Notes under the pieces: generated by a model
What the model saw: the letters and a program-made list of their open reading frames with translations, nothing else
The model's database searches: none
What the model was told of the DNA's origin: nothing
In this document: positions 33,492-44,299 of the stretch, one piece after another
Numbering within the stretch: position 1 is the stretch's first letter
Layout: each line of letters starts with the position of its first letter
Assembly: GCA_947650285.1 (NCBI GenBank)
Contig: CANTFL010001231.1
Location: forward strand, 1 to 64,000
DNA: 64,000 nt
Origin: Hyaloperonospora brassicae
Lineage: Eukaryota; Oomycota; Peronosporomycetes; Peronosporales; Peronosporaceae
Reading direction: 5' to 3'
Program-made: the position numbers and the translations under genes

Positions 33492-33787
33492 GTACGTCTG
33501 TAGTCGTGCGTGTTGCAGCGTGCAGGCTCGGGCCAATACGGCGGAACAGCTCGTGTGGGTCAAGCGCAAAGACGTGGGCGGGAGTGAGTGAGTGGGTGGG
33601 TGGGTCGCTCAGGCAGTAGCTGCAGTGACTTCTCGTTCGTCCGACAGCTACTCACTGCTTAGCAGCTGGGACGGACTTATCATCGCGCCCACGTGACTTC
33701 GGCCCCATGTCCTGTGCACGTGTATCCAATGCCTCCATGTCTAATGTATGGATTGACTGACGCTGTGCTGCCCGTGTTTTGCTGCAG
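33492..33787 (+). other. Probable 5' leader intron of RPS29
   Basis: A good donor (AAG|GTACGT at 33492) and acceptor (TTTGCTGCAG ending at 33787) frame a 296-bp intron that ends 9 bp before the RPS29 ATG. Leader introns are common in ribosomal protein genes. A frame from 33422 (MGDRRQRRRVG...) could be translated from the leader exon but is not part of RPS29. Confidence 0.55.
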
Positions 33788-33796
33788 TTTGCAACC

Positions 33797-34041
33797 ATGG
33801 CTAACCTCACGTACTCTCACCCGCGCACCTACGGCAAGGACTCGCGCCACTGTCGCGTGTGCAAGACCACGCGTGGGTTGATCCGCAAGTACAACCTCAA
33901 CATGTGCCGTCGCTGCTTTCGCGAGCGCGCCACGGACATTGGTTTTGTCAAGGTACGATTGTGATTGGGGGGAGGCGGGCCTGGGGTCACGCAGACACTG
34001 ATGGCAGCTGTCGCTTGTTGCGTGACGTGCAGTACCGGTAA
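33797..34041 (+). CDS. RPS29: 40S ribosomal protein S29 (uS14)
   Basis: Exons 33797-33952 and 34033-34041 give 54 residues. The second coding exon is only 9 nt (Tyr-Arg-stop), joined by GTACGA...TGCAG, and restores the FVKYR end seen in plant-type S29. The protein starts [15 protein letters not shown]. It carries the CxxC...CxxC zinc site ([22 protein letters not shown] written here as two pairs, CRVC and CRRC) and the [12 protein letters not shown] block that contacts 18S rRNA in the small-subunit head. Without splicing, the frame ends two residues later as VRL. The family length is about 56, so it is complete. Confidence 0.95.
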
Positions 34042-36119
34042 ATTATTGGTCGACCAAGTGCTCGCTGGACGACGAAGTGATGCGCGCATGACCAGTCGTG
34101 CTCGCGAAAGCTGACGCCTGCGTCTGTGCGTGTGCCATGGAGAGAGTTCGTATGATACGCCGAAGGACATTACATTTGAGCTCGTTGGATGCGCTGGAGA
34201 CGGAAAAGCTGGCGCGTTATATTGACGTGCAGACTTTTCTGCTCTCCCGTTATTGAATGAAGCTGAAATTGCAACGAGACGAGTGGTTAGCAAACGAGTC
34301 TGCGTCGCCAGCTCTCCGTGCCTTCCTTCTTCACTTTGATACAGGAACCTCTAGCCTTGCAAACAGATGCGCCTGTGTTCTATAGCTTGACAGCGGACCA
34401 TTAGCATTGCTGCTTGGACGGCTTGCTATGGAGCCGAGTACAGAGACAACGTGCCGTCACCGCGTGGATGTGGAAGTTTACCGTCAGGGTCACAGACTTG
34501 TGCCCGCGTTCGTCGCCGTGTAAAGGGCTGCATCGCAGCTAGCAGAAAGCTTCTCTTGAAGAGCGACCACGCAGGCGTGGTGGCATTACAAAGCTTCGCA
34601 CGTTCTACTGTCCGTATCCGCAAGTTGCCCTCTTCTCGCTCTCCTGCTGCCCGAGTATCAGAACAAACGTCAACCGCAACGATGCAAGTCGGCCAACAGC
34701 GTTTACAGTTTTCGTTGCAGGATGGCGTCAGTGATGCCTTCTTCTTCAGATAGTCTCGAACGAGCTCGACGGAGTTAAAGCTACATCTTTATTGCAATGA
34801 TGTGCTTTGCAACCTGAAAGTGATACTGTAGCAATGCGGATTGAGGTCAACTGTTGCGTCGGTTCTGCTAAAGCATTGTCATTTGGGTGCTTCGCCGATG
34901 CACCTTATGATTTCTATTCCAGAGAGACAGGTGCGCTACAGGTTCTCGTATCTCTTAATTGCTGAACGGGTAGAAACGACCTGCAAGCGCTACGAGAAGG
35001 CCAAGCAGAAGCACGTCATTGATATGGCGGACATTCCCTTCGAGGGTACCAGTGTTTTGACGGTGCTAAGAAAAGCTGATTGCAAACTATGTGCGTGATG
35101 TCAGCAGACACTTTGTGCGTCGATGAAATGTCGTTTGTTGGCACATGTGCCGTGTACATTGTAAGCGCGTTCATGTTGTTACCGTTGATACACTCTTGCT
35201 ACTGCTATGACATCTTGCGACCTGACCGCATTGTATCGGGTCTGAGGAAGTAGTAGACTTGGGGCGTGCTGGCTTATGCGTACGGAGGTGAAGCACGTGG
35301 GCAAATGTTGCCGCTACGTAGTGCTGCTTGGATCCAGTCGGTGCACTCACAACATATGCTACTAGAAAGCGACGTATCGTCTACACAGGTACAAGGCTGG
35401 TGGTAACTCCACTACAACCTGAATCGATTTGTGCTCGCAGCACGATGCCGTCGTGATAGACGTGTTGCCCATCGTGGCTGCATTGTTTGCGCTCTGTTGG
35501 AACAAATGCGTATCGTGGCTGGTGACGGCTGCAGAAACAGCAACTTTCTTTATCGACAAGAAATCCATTTGCGTACTGGTGGCGGCCGAGCAAATAGTCG
35601 AGACTCATTAGCTTCAAACCTCATGTCAATGGCCAAAGCGAGCGAGTTGGTGGTAGTTGGCCGGTAGTCAGGCAAGACGTTGTTTTTCGTGGGAGGACTT
35701 GCCGGTAATCGGGACATGCCACACCTGGATTGCACGACCGAGAGAAATCTCCTGCCCACGGCGGTTTAAGATGGTCCATACAAGTGCAAGGCTTTGTCGA
35801 ATGCAGACATGCTTGCAGCATAGCTGCTCCGATTCCCGCAACGACTATGCTTTGACGCAACAAGAATCATCACACAACTCGACAAACTGCGAGAGGCGCT
35901 GGAAGGAACGCGTTAACTTATTTTGAGCGCATGTGCTGATCCTGGTCTTCCCCTTCGATAAGGCTGTGTTATGCAGGACTTGTGGGTAAGGCACCTGGTA
36001 CTGAACTAGGCGTCTCGGCTTGTATGGCTGTCACGCAGCTAAAGCTCGTTGTCGAAGGATGAAAGCATCTTGGTCGGGAGTAGTATCGAGTGTCTTCCGT
36101 CCTGGAACGAAAGCAGAAG
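34042..36119. other. About 2.1 kb without a firm gene
   Basis: No complete gene is recognised. Two plus-strand stretches look weakly coding: 34930-35095 (with CKRYEKAKQKHVIDMADIPF) and 35485-35700 (with MSMAKASELVVVGR), and 34451-34753 is open for 100 residues. None has a known domain, and the registers differ, so they may be relics of a decayed gene or exons of one I cannot assemble. Composition is otherwise neutral. Confidence 0.4.
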
Positions 36120-36124
36120 CAAGA

Positions 36125-36498
36125 TGTAGCGGAGCTACACAGCTCCTTAAGTCAGAGGAAGACTTAACGCTCTTACGAGCAACTTTGGTTCTACGAACCC
36201 GACTCAGAGAGTCAACAAGCCTATCGACCAAAGACGCCTCGTAAGGCGCGTGTCTTTCAGTGATCAAAAGGGGAACTGAATTTTTATTTCTTTAATAAAC
36301 CTAAAAGAACACCTTAGAACAACGTATTTAACCTGCCCTAAATAAACTCTTAAAAGATCTCGCAATCAATTGATGACAGACATCAGTCTTCAACAATTGA
36401 TACACTCACTGTGTTCTAAAATTACTTTATAGGGTACCCCCTCTCTTGTGTGCACCACACCTATCGTCGACTACCAGCCGACGTGTAACCCCGTTACA
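36125..36498 (-). repeat. Solo LTR of the element A/E family with target-site duplication
   Basis: 374 bp, from TGTAGCGGAGCTACACAGC to ACCCCGTTACA, homologous to 1624-2121 but with an internal deletion (the block after the AGTCAACAAGC part is shorter). It is flanked on both sides by CAAGA (36120-36124 and 36499-36503), a perfect 5-bp duplication as made by Gypsy integrases. No internal region remains, so LTR-LTR recombination removed it. Confidence 0.88.
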
Positions 36499-36503
36499 CA
36501 AGA

Positions 36504-36844
36504 TGTACTGACGACGTTGTCTGTCAAGTCAACAGCCATACAATAACAAGTGCAGCCTTGGCATCGGCATGGGTGACAACACTATTGAGCAAGTTTCGCG
36601 ACCGATCGTTACACCAGCGATGTTGAGACACTACTTGTGCGCAGGACTGCAACGCGTTTGGGCGTTCGAAAACAACGTTCGCGGCATGATGTAGCTTTGG
36701 GCTGACGTTCCTGTCAATGAGAATTGCGTGTCGATGTGTAGCATTTTGTTCGAGGCTGTCAGTGATACAGCCCCCGATGTGATGTTCGGGGATTGACCAT
36801 TGCTTCCATCACTTGACAATTTTGGCGACGTATATGCAGATGGT
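36504..36844. other. Short unassigned interval
   Basis: About 340 bp between the solo LTR and the LTR fragment of element D. No open frame of note and no repeat recognised. Confidence 0.5.
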
Positions 36845-36947
36845 TGACACACCCTTGATTTGCAGAGGGGTGATCGGTCCGCTAGCCTTGCTTGAGAGGG
36901 TCTTGCGGAGTCAAAGTTAAAAATGAGAATGTATTAAAGACCGTGTT
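36845..36947 (-). repeat. 3' LTR fragment of element D
   Basis: From TGACACACCCTTGATTTGC to AAAGACCGTGTT this 103-bp stretch matches 41183-41284 (TGACACACCCTTGGCTTG...AAAGACCGTGTT). It is cut exactly where the LTR at 36948 starts. Confidence 0.85.
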
Positions 36948-37341
36948 TGTAACGGGGCAGCCCGTTACATGGAAGTGTCACTTTAAAGAAAGAATGACAA
37001 TAAAGAATGTTAAGTTGAATATTCTTTGAACAATATCACCGATAATGGTGATATTGGTGAAGCGACCAAAGGGTCTGCTCATTGGTCGATATCTTGATGA
37101 TATCAACCCACCAATCGCCGCAGGACGCGCGCAATGAGTGGTGACGAGACGTCACCGTACACTCAGTTATATTAACATTAATATGTCAGGTAAAACAGAG
37201 AGACAGTAGCAAAAAGACTTAATTATATTAATACAACGGTTCTACTTTTACCTTATCTACGCTTCCTCGTTTGCTTCGTGTACGTCTGTCGGGGCAACTA
37301 AGCCCTTGCGTAAAGTTCACGCAAGGGTGTGCCCCGTTACA
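36948..37341 (+). repeat. Solo LTR (394 bp, subtype II of the B/C family)
   Basis: Begins TGTAACGGGGCAGCCCGTTACA and ends GTGCCCCGTTACA. It has the same length and almost the same sequence as the inverted LTR at 61659-62052. No internal region follows. The 5-bp flanks (GTGTT on the left, TTACT on the right) are not a duplication. Confidence 0.88.
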
Positions 37342-37343
37342 TT

Positions 37344-39463
37344 ACTTCAATCAGCCTCGTGCAGTTGGCGCGAAATCATGTCTTGTCGAAATATGAGTTG
37401 TCGTGGAGATGCATTGAGTATGCTATGGTAGCTTGCCCGTATGGCAAAAGCGGCTTAATAAATGACCTTCTTCCAAATGGCGCCTGTGTGACAACGGATG
37501 ACGTTCAATAATTACAGATGCACACGCTCATAAATAGCATTAGCGTGTGGATCCTTTGTTGTTATCGGCTTTGATTTCAGGCCGTAATTTCGCAGTAATT
37601 CCTGGAATTCTGCTCCGGTAAACTCCAACCCTTGGTCGTGCACAATTTGATGTCGTGGACGCGGGTGTCGGCAAAGCCATTCTCGATCAAAACTTTCAGC
37701 CGTCGTCAGCAATTCTTTATATGTCTGTACCGCAACTTCCATCCACCGAGTCGCTTGATCAATCATCGTTATCGCGTAATAGCCGTCGTCGTATGGGCCG
37801 ATGAGGTCAACGTGGACAACGTCGAACGGGTTGACGGTGTTATGGGTACGTGGTGGTAGAAGTCCGTAAGCTTGTTTCCCTCCGTGTAACTTCGCGCGCT
37901 TGCACGTGATACATTGATGAACGAATCTGTAGATGGTTGTTTCCATGTGCGGCCAGTAGAAGGTACTTTGCATCGTTTTGTGTTGCCGATGACTTGCTGG
38001 ATGGCCGAGATTTATGTGGTACCATTCGATCAGGTCATCACGAAGACTGTCAGGTACGATTACTCGGTGTTTGTGCCCAACCATGGAACATCTCAAGAGA
38101 ACCTTGAGATAATATTCCGGGTTATTGGTTCCTGCAAGACATGCTACTTTGATCGATGCGATCATTTCATCGTTCTCTTGATGCTGGCAAATAACTGGAC
38201 CATGCATTACGCACTCTGGCGTTGTATTGAGCGTGTAGACTTCGTTTTTAATCGATGGACCTTCACTGTTCTCGAATCGCATGCGTGAGAAGGCATCTGT
38301 TCCGATATTCTTCTCCCCTTTAAAATAGGTCATGGTCAGGCTATACTCAGAAAGGAGTAATTTCCAGCGCTTCACTCGAAGACTTGTTTCATTGGGGTAG
38401 ATCAAATTTTTGTGGTCCGTATGGACCACGACTGGAAATCCGAGGAGCACTGTTCGGTATTCGCGTAACAGCTCAACTATCGAAAGGAGCTCCATTTCCA
38501 TGGTGGTATAATTGATTTGGTGCTTGGTAAGACTTCGCGAGTAACATGCCAAAATTTTGTTGTCTTGCATGATCAATCCACCTATCTGAGTTCCGTTAGC
38601 ATCCGCGTAGACATGGAAAGGCTCCTTGAAGTTAGGGAACGCTAACAGAACGGCCTCTGCAAATGCACGCTTGATCTCTTGAAAGGACTTCGTATCGCTG
38701 GGCAGCCATGTAAAAGGTACCTTGGCGCTTGTGAAGCAATATAGTGGCTTGAACACGGTTGTCTTGTTTGGAATCATGTCTCGGTAGTAGTTGATCATTC
38801 CTACGTAACGTTGAAGCTCTTTTCGGTTGCGTGGAACTGCAATCTTCTGAATGGCCTGGTTTTTCTTTTCTTGAGGCTTCATTCCATCGGCTGATAGCGT
38901 AAACCCAAGGTAATCAACCTCCTTGCACCAAATACTGGCACTTTTAATATTAAACAAAACGCCATAGTTCTGCAGGCGGTCGAAGAGGATGCGCAAATGA
39001 GCGCGATGATCTTCGTTTGTACTGGATATCACAAGAAGGTCTTCCAGGTATACCACGATGAACGGCAGGTCACCAAAAATACGATCCATTCATGCTTGGT
39101 ATTCATCAGGGGCTGTTGATTTACCCATCGGTGGTCGCTTGTACTGGTATTTGCCGAATGACAAACAAAAATCTGTCAGTGGGCGGCTTTTTCGAGCTAG
39201 TAGTCGTGCATAGTATCCATGGTTTGCGTCGAATGTTGATAGACACCTTGCGTTGGACAAGCGCATAAGGATTTCTCTAATGCGTGGTACGTAGTATGGA
39301 CTCCTTCGTAGATACTTGTTTAGCCCACGATAGTCGTTTTAAAGACGCAGTGATACATCTGGCGTGGAGACGAAAAACGCGGGTGATGCCATCTCCGCGT
39401 CATAAACTTTATCTAGCACGTCAGTACTAATAAGCCGCTGAACTGTATCTTTGGCTTTGGTTT
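37344..39463 (-). pseudogene. RT-RNase H-integrase of element D
   Basis: The RT N-terminal half lies at about 39090-39463 in shifted frames (CLSTFDANHGYYARLL). From 39089 a 525-residue frame is open: catalytic box YLEDLLVIS (YLED instead of YxDD), RNase H (HVYADANGTQIGGLIMQ, TTMEMELLSIVELL, VVHTDHKNLIY), integrase zinc region (HINLGHPASHRQH...CITCKRAK), and core VVHVDLIGPYDDGYYAITMID with VHDQGLEFTGAEF. After the stop at 37512 the same frame goes on with AIRASYHSILNASPRQLIF and is then cut at 37341 by the solo LTR. Asp-to-Glu in the catalytic box and the stops make it inactive. Confidence 0.85.
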
Positions 39464-39464
39464 C

Positions 39465-40367
39465 CTAGATGCGATCGATAGGGTAGGACTTTGCATGAAC
39501 TGGATTGTAATTCGGTCGAATATGCAGTTCATAGTCGGGAAAGCGCATTCGTCCGAGTTGTCCGTCGTAAAGCGCTTTGTACTCGACTAGTAATGACAAG
39601 CACTTCGTATTCATTTCGCTGCTAATATGGTTCGGAAGGAACGCCTCTGGCTGGACTGCCGTCGTAGGTGCTTCCTTTATTTCGTCATGAAATTCTAGGT
39701 CTTCGCTGTCCGATTTATACCTTCTCGGATTCTCGTGTCCTGTATTGAGCCGAAGCAAGCAGTCGTCCCATTGCACCAACCTGTCTTTAAAATTCAATAC
39801 CAGTCCTAGTGCGTTCATGACATCTCTTCCAATGACCATGTTATCGCTGCTGGATGTGATCACTTCGAATTGGTGCGTGATGATTGTGTCTGGCTTTAAT
39901 TGCGGGAAATAGAACTGTGCTACCACCGTTCCGTTGCTTGGTACTGCGCCGCGCATAGTGTCGAATACAGTTGGTGATGCCGTAACATACTGTTGACCCA
40001 GCTTTACAATACCATCCAGTGTCGCACCATTGACGATACTCTTCGAAGCTCCACTGTCGAGCAGGGCTTCGATTGCATCGGAAGTGCGATGAAGCTTGAC
40101 CATTCTGCGCAATGGTGCACTTATCTCGAGATTATTTTTCTTCACCACACCAAAGAACTTGAGCTCTTGCTCTTCCCCTGCTGCATTTGACTCTGAATCC
40201 AATTCAGATTCAAAGTTTGCTCTTCTTGTAATGCGGGGGTACTTCGGGTTCAATTTGCGATTTTTGTGCGATCGAGCTTCGTGTTTCTTGTTCTCCTCCG
40301 ACTGCTTTTTTTTAGCGCATAGCAGTCGCTCGTATTGTGCGAAGCCGTCGTATGGAAAGAACACCAA
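39465..40367 (-). pseudogene. Protease region of element D Gag-Pol
   Basis: An open frame of 300 residues. Retropepsin active site LLDSGASKSIVNGATL lies near 40038-40085, and the second conserved region NMVIGRDVMNALGL near 39798-39840. After these, EMNTKCLSLLVEYKALYDGQLG and HIRPNYNPVHAKSYPI are the usual linker and first RT block. It is separated from gag by a frame change at about 40250-40370 and from the RT by another near 39464. Confidence 0.8.
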
Positions 40368-41060
40368 ATGTCTCGTTTGTGATGGTTCTCTCCTCGACCG
40401 CGTGACTTTTCCTTATTTTCCTTCCGCCGGTTCTTCTGTCCTTCCCGTTGACCGTGTACTCTGCGCTGGTTCTTTCTCTGCACATTGCTGTTTTCTTTAG
40501 TGTTTGGTTTCTTGTCACGGGTTATCAGCAGTCGCTCGTCTTTCTCGATCCGTGTGAAATACAGGACCAGTTCATTTAGTTGGTCGAATACGACGCCTGC
40601 TGCAGATAACTTCTCTTGCCATGCTCGAGGCATTCCGCGCTTTAAGTAGCGACATTGCTGGATCTGTGTAATTTCTTCCGCATTCTGTGGCAACTCAGCA
40701 AACAACCGGATGTTTTCTTTGAGTCGCTGCGAGTATTTGAGCACAGTCTCATCACTTCGTTTCACCATCGTCCAGAGTTCGTTGTCCAAGTCTTCACTGT
40801 AGTCGTGTGGGACAGACAGAAATCCCACTTCCGTGAAGAACTGTACAAAAGTCCTACCGTGGCTAACTGCTTCTTGAGATATCTCTTCGACTTCCGTTGC
40901 GAGGTCGCCGTCAATGAGCGCGACCATCTTGTGTGCCTTCTGCTCATCGGTCCACTGCTTCTTTCGGGCGAGGCGACGAAACTGGTTGCTCTAGCGAAGC
41001 CACTCACATGGGGATCCTCCTGTGAACTTCTTGATCTTGATCATCGCCGTCTCTGCGGGG
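40250..41060 (-). pseudogene. Gag of element D
   Basis: The open part 40250-40927 carries a capsid-type helical region (TEVGFLSVPHDYSEDLDNELWTM written in two parts: VPHDYSEDLDNELW and VLKYSQRLKENIRLF) and a basic tail (RRENKEKSRGRG). It ends with a Cys/His cluster, CSFHTTASHNTSDCYA, which resembles a CCHC knuckle. The N-terminal part runs above 40927 in another frame (FTGGSPCEWLR...). The protein would form the particle; it is frameshifted. Confidence 0.7.
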
Positions 41061-41182
41061 AGGTCTGCACTTGCTGGTGTCATCACTATGGTGTAGCTGA
41101 CGTACTCGTCTTCATCTTGGCGTCCCATGCTGGAGACATCTTATTCCCTTATCCGATCTTGCACAGATTTGATATAGCAAAA

Positions 41183-41440
41183 TGACACACCCTTGGCTTG
41201 AAAAGGGATGATCGTTCTGCTAGCCTTGCTTGAGAGGGTCTTGCGCCGTCAAAGGTAAAATTGAGAATGTATCAAAGACCGTGTTACTCTACTGTGCCTA
41301 ACTGACTGCTTCATCTCATTCCATATCATCATTTATCCATCAACTATATATCAATACATCCATCAAATTCTTCTCAGCTTAGTCGTAGATTGATCGTGAA
41401 GTAGTATCCATCATCCATCATCAACCAGTGTAGGTGGTAG
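41183..41440 (-). repeat. 5' LTR of element D (right end uncertain)
   Basis: It starts TGACACACCC at 41183. The first about 100 bp match the fragment at 36845-36947. The right end cannot be fixed, because the other copy is truncated; a change of composition near 41430-41450 is my only guide. Confidence 0.6.
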
Positions 41441-41984
41441 TTTTGTCACGGTCTCCGGACGACGAAACGATCTCACTTGGATGCAAGTTACCGTAGCGGT
41501 CGTTCACGATCCGCGGCAAATCGAAACCGAGATCTACTCGGTCGTTAAAAACACTCAGTGTTTCAAGTAGTTGACGCTATCGCAGGTATTGCTACGATCG
41601 CCTTAAGCGCGCTCGTCAGCGTTCCGTAGCAACTCCACTCGCAAAATGATGCATGCCCCATGCATCTAAAGTATGTCCGTGAAGATTGAAGATCTACGAA
41701 TTGATTGAAGCGATCGAAATTAGTCACGCCGCCGTGCGAGTGCGGTACCCAACTCGCATCGCACATCGGAGGAAAGCTGATCTTCCCGCTGCCCATCTGG
41801 CATTTCTAGGTGAGAAAAAGAGCTAGAGTGAAGAGAAGCTCGTGCCACGTAGTCTTGTACTTCTGAGTGCAACTCTCGATTGGTTTGGCTGAGTCGAACA
41901 TTGTTCTCGCTATTCCGCCCTCACCGTCAGAGACGGCTAGAGAATGAAGACATTGACGCTCTGGACATAGATTCGGGTAACGTA
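41441..41984. other. Unassigned interval before the DNA transposon
   Basis: About 540 bp. A minus-strand frame (41563-41796, MGSGKISFPPMCDASWVPH...) has no recognisable domain. No repeat matching other parts of the window is seen. Confidence 0.4.
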
Positions 41985-42005
41985 CAGTCTCCCCTCCGAT
42001 AAGTT
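41985..42005. repeat. Left terminal inverted repeat
   Basis: CAGTCTCCCCTCCGATAAGT plus one more T. It pairs with 44279-44299 with a single mismatch (C against T at the eighth base in TIR sense) and is preceded by TA. Confidence 0.9.
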
Positions 42006-42143
42006 TCCCCCGTTAATTTATAAACTCTATGAGGTTTTTGATATCCGCGTCCACGGACCTCGTTTTATGGCCGCTAAGTTATAAGTTTTAAGTTCTGATC
42101 AAATAGGGCAATACAACTTTAAAAATGAACGCTTGTTTTCGTA

Positions 42144-43960
42144 TTATAAAAGAGAAAAACTACTTGAACCACATGTCGAGTGTGGTTTGGGTGGTGGGAG
42201 TGTTGCGAAGATCAAGCAGGAGGTTGCGAAGGACTTTATAAGCAGCTTGGTGACTTTCATGGGATACGTCGAGCAGGGAGCAGGCATTACGAAGGAGATT
42301 GATCTTCTCGGTTCTGGTAAAAAATTTTGCGACAGGTGCTGCATCTTCACTGTTTTCCTCCTCATCATCTGCCTCCAAAACCTATTTTAGAATCTCGTTG
42401 TTAATTAGCTCGGACTGAGCAGTCTCATTCTCTTCGATAGGATCGAGAAGCTCCGAAATCTTCGTGGGATCTCGGACACGCAGCATCTTGAGCTGTGCTA
42501 TCAGCTTTTGCTCCAGCTCACTTTATTCCCCCTCTACCTCCTTTGCGTCATCTTTACTTTTTTCCAGCTCCACTGCACTTGAAATGACCGATTCAGTAGA
42601 AAAAAACCCCGTGCGGCTGAAGCGGTTGGCAATGGTAGTGCTTAATATCTCGTTCCAGTCAGCCACCGAACAGCGCATAGTAGTACGTTGGTCGACTTTG
42701 TAGATGTTAAAACCCTCCCTACGCTCGTTACAGTCGATCGCATTCTGCAGATGGTGACGGCGATAGCGCCTCTTGAATGCTGCGATGACACCAGCATCCA
42801 TCGGCTGAATCATGCAGGCCGTACGTGGTGGAAGCAGCTGGACCATGACGTTACTTGGTGAAGTTCATTCATCATATGCGGCGGAGCATTGTCAATCAAT
42901 AGAAGGATATTTCTACTTTTGATCTGAAACAACTTAATTTGAGATTAATAATAAGTTTTCTCACTTCAAATGGCTACGCACCTTTACTGTTTTGTCGAGA
43001 TATGCAAGCCATGAATGGCTTGCAAATCTCGAGAAGAACACGCTTTTCATCCAAGCATATGTGTTTTTGTGATAGATAAATCCATGCGCTTGACCTGATT
43101 TCTTGTCAAAGCAGAGGAGCTTCTTAGATTTTCCGATTAAGAAAGTCTGCAGCTTGTCAGAGCCATCTGCATTTGCAGTGAGTGCAATTGTAATCCGCGA
43201 CTGCACAGGGTGTCAGTGCATATCCCTGTGTTAGCATATGGCAACAACCATTCTGCAAAATACGCACCTTGTCTTTATTGTGTCCTTCAATTTCTTGCTG
43301 TGCAAAAATCCTGTCAGGTGTCATGCTGTAGTATATTCCTGCAAACTAATTTTGTCAGACTCGGTTATAGTTTGAAATATAACCAACAAAATTTACCGGA
43401 TTCATACATGTTGTATACATCACACAGCGCGTACTCTGCGATGACCTTCTTTAAACGAGGCAGAGCTTTTTCGTAGCCTACACGTTCACCGAGACGCTTT
43501 AACCGTAAATGTTGATAGCGCGGAACATGCTCTCCTGCTGGAATTCATGAAGTTATCCGTGCGAGAAAGTGATACTATCGTCAGGAGTACCAAGCAATTG
43601 ATCAAGCCGATGAGCCTTCGCAGCGATGATGTCTCTGGTGATAAGCAATCCGCGGTGATGACATTGCAGGACCCAAAGAAACACAGCTTCACTTAGTATG
43701 GAATTTGAACTGGTAGCTGTCGCTTTGCAGTTAGGATGCTTGGATCCATATTCTCCAGATTATGCCGCTTCTAAAGATCTTGCTGATTGATGACTGTGAC
43801 AGCGTTTTGACAAGGCCGAACTCCACCGTAGCCCATTTTGCCAGTGTCGTTTGAGATAAAGTTGAATTCTCATCCTTGTGTTCGCATATTTGTAGACGTT
43901 GCCCGTTAATAAGACGGATCTGCGACATTTTATACTGCTCAGATATCTCACCAACAGGCA
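42144..43960 (-). pseudogene. pogo/Tigger-like DDE transposase, inactive
   Basis: N-terminus at 43960: a CENP-B-type helix-turn-helix region (INGQRLQICEHKDENSTLSQ and TLSQSSISKIFR). The DDE_1 catalytic domain follows in several frames. The first motif is DVYNMYESGKF (Tyr at 43404-43406 where the family has Asp), then TIALTANADGSDKLQTFLIG. Next come the second Asp in ILLLIDNAPPH (codon 42891-42893) and the third in LPPRTACMIQPMDAGVIAAF. The domain order and spacing fit Tigger/pogo transposases. Several frame changes and stops plus the lost first Asp mean it cannot catalyse transposition. A few breaks might be short introns, which I could not verify. Confidence 0.85.
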
Positions 43961-44278
43961 AGACACGGTTAGAATGTATATATGTGGCTTTCCCTGTGTA
44001 ATAATTGTTAGCACAGGCGGAAGAAGCTATGGATGCGTCTCATACCGTTGGGAAGGTAGCAAAATAAGCCAGGAGCCTGAGACTGTTGTGCTGGTCCAGA
44101 AGTGAAATCCTGAGGGATAGAGTTTGGCTTGTACTTAAGGGAAGTGGGTAGTTGGTTTAGGTGATTATGTCCGCTTTTTTGCTCACTTAATTGATTGATT
44201 CTTCTTATGTACAATATACAAAAATCAATAAGATATAACATCTGCTAAGTTATGGTGATTGTCGTCCACCGTACCCAT

Positions 44279-44299
44279 AACTTATCGGAGGGAAGACTG
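44279..44299. repeat. Right terminal inverted repeat
   Basis: The mirror of the left repeat (reads AACTTATCGGAGGGAAGACT plus G), followed by TA. Confidence 0.9.

Larger units (their letters stand above)
36845..41440 (-). mobile_element. Ty3/Gypsy retrotransposon of a second lineage (element D), damaged
   Basis: The element reads right to left: 5' LTR from 41183 rightward (right end near 41440, uncertain), gag (40250 to about 41060), protease (in 39465-40367), RT-RNase H-integrase (37344-39463), then a 3' LTR fragment (36845-36947). Its proteins are clearly different from those of elements A, B, C and E, so it is another Gypsy lineage. A solo LTR of the B/C family sits at 36948-37341 and replaces the integrase end and most of the 3' LTR. 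Confidence 0.8.
41985..44299 (-). mobile_element. pogo/Tigger-type DNA transposon (2315 bp)
   Basis: Bounded by 21-bp terminal inverted repeats (41985-42005 and 44279-44299, 20 of 21 bases equal) and flanked by TA on each side (41983-41984 and 44300-44301), the duplication of the Tc1/mariner superfamily. Inside, on the minus strand, is a broken transposase of the CENP-B/DDE_1 type. A further inverted match, CTAAGTTAT, lies inside both ends. Confidence 0.9.
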
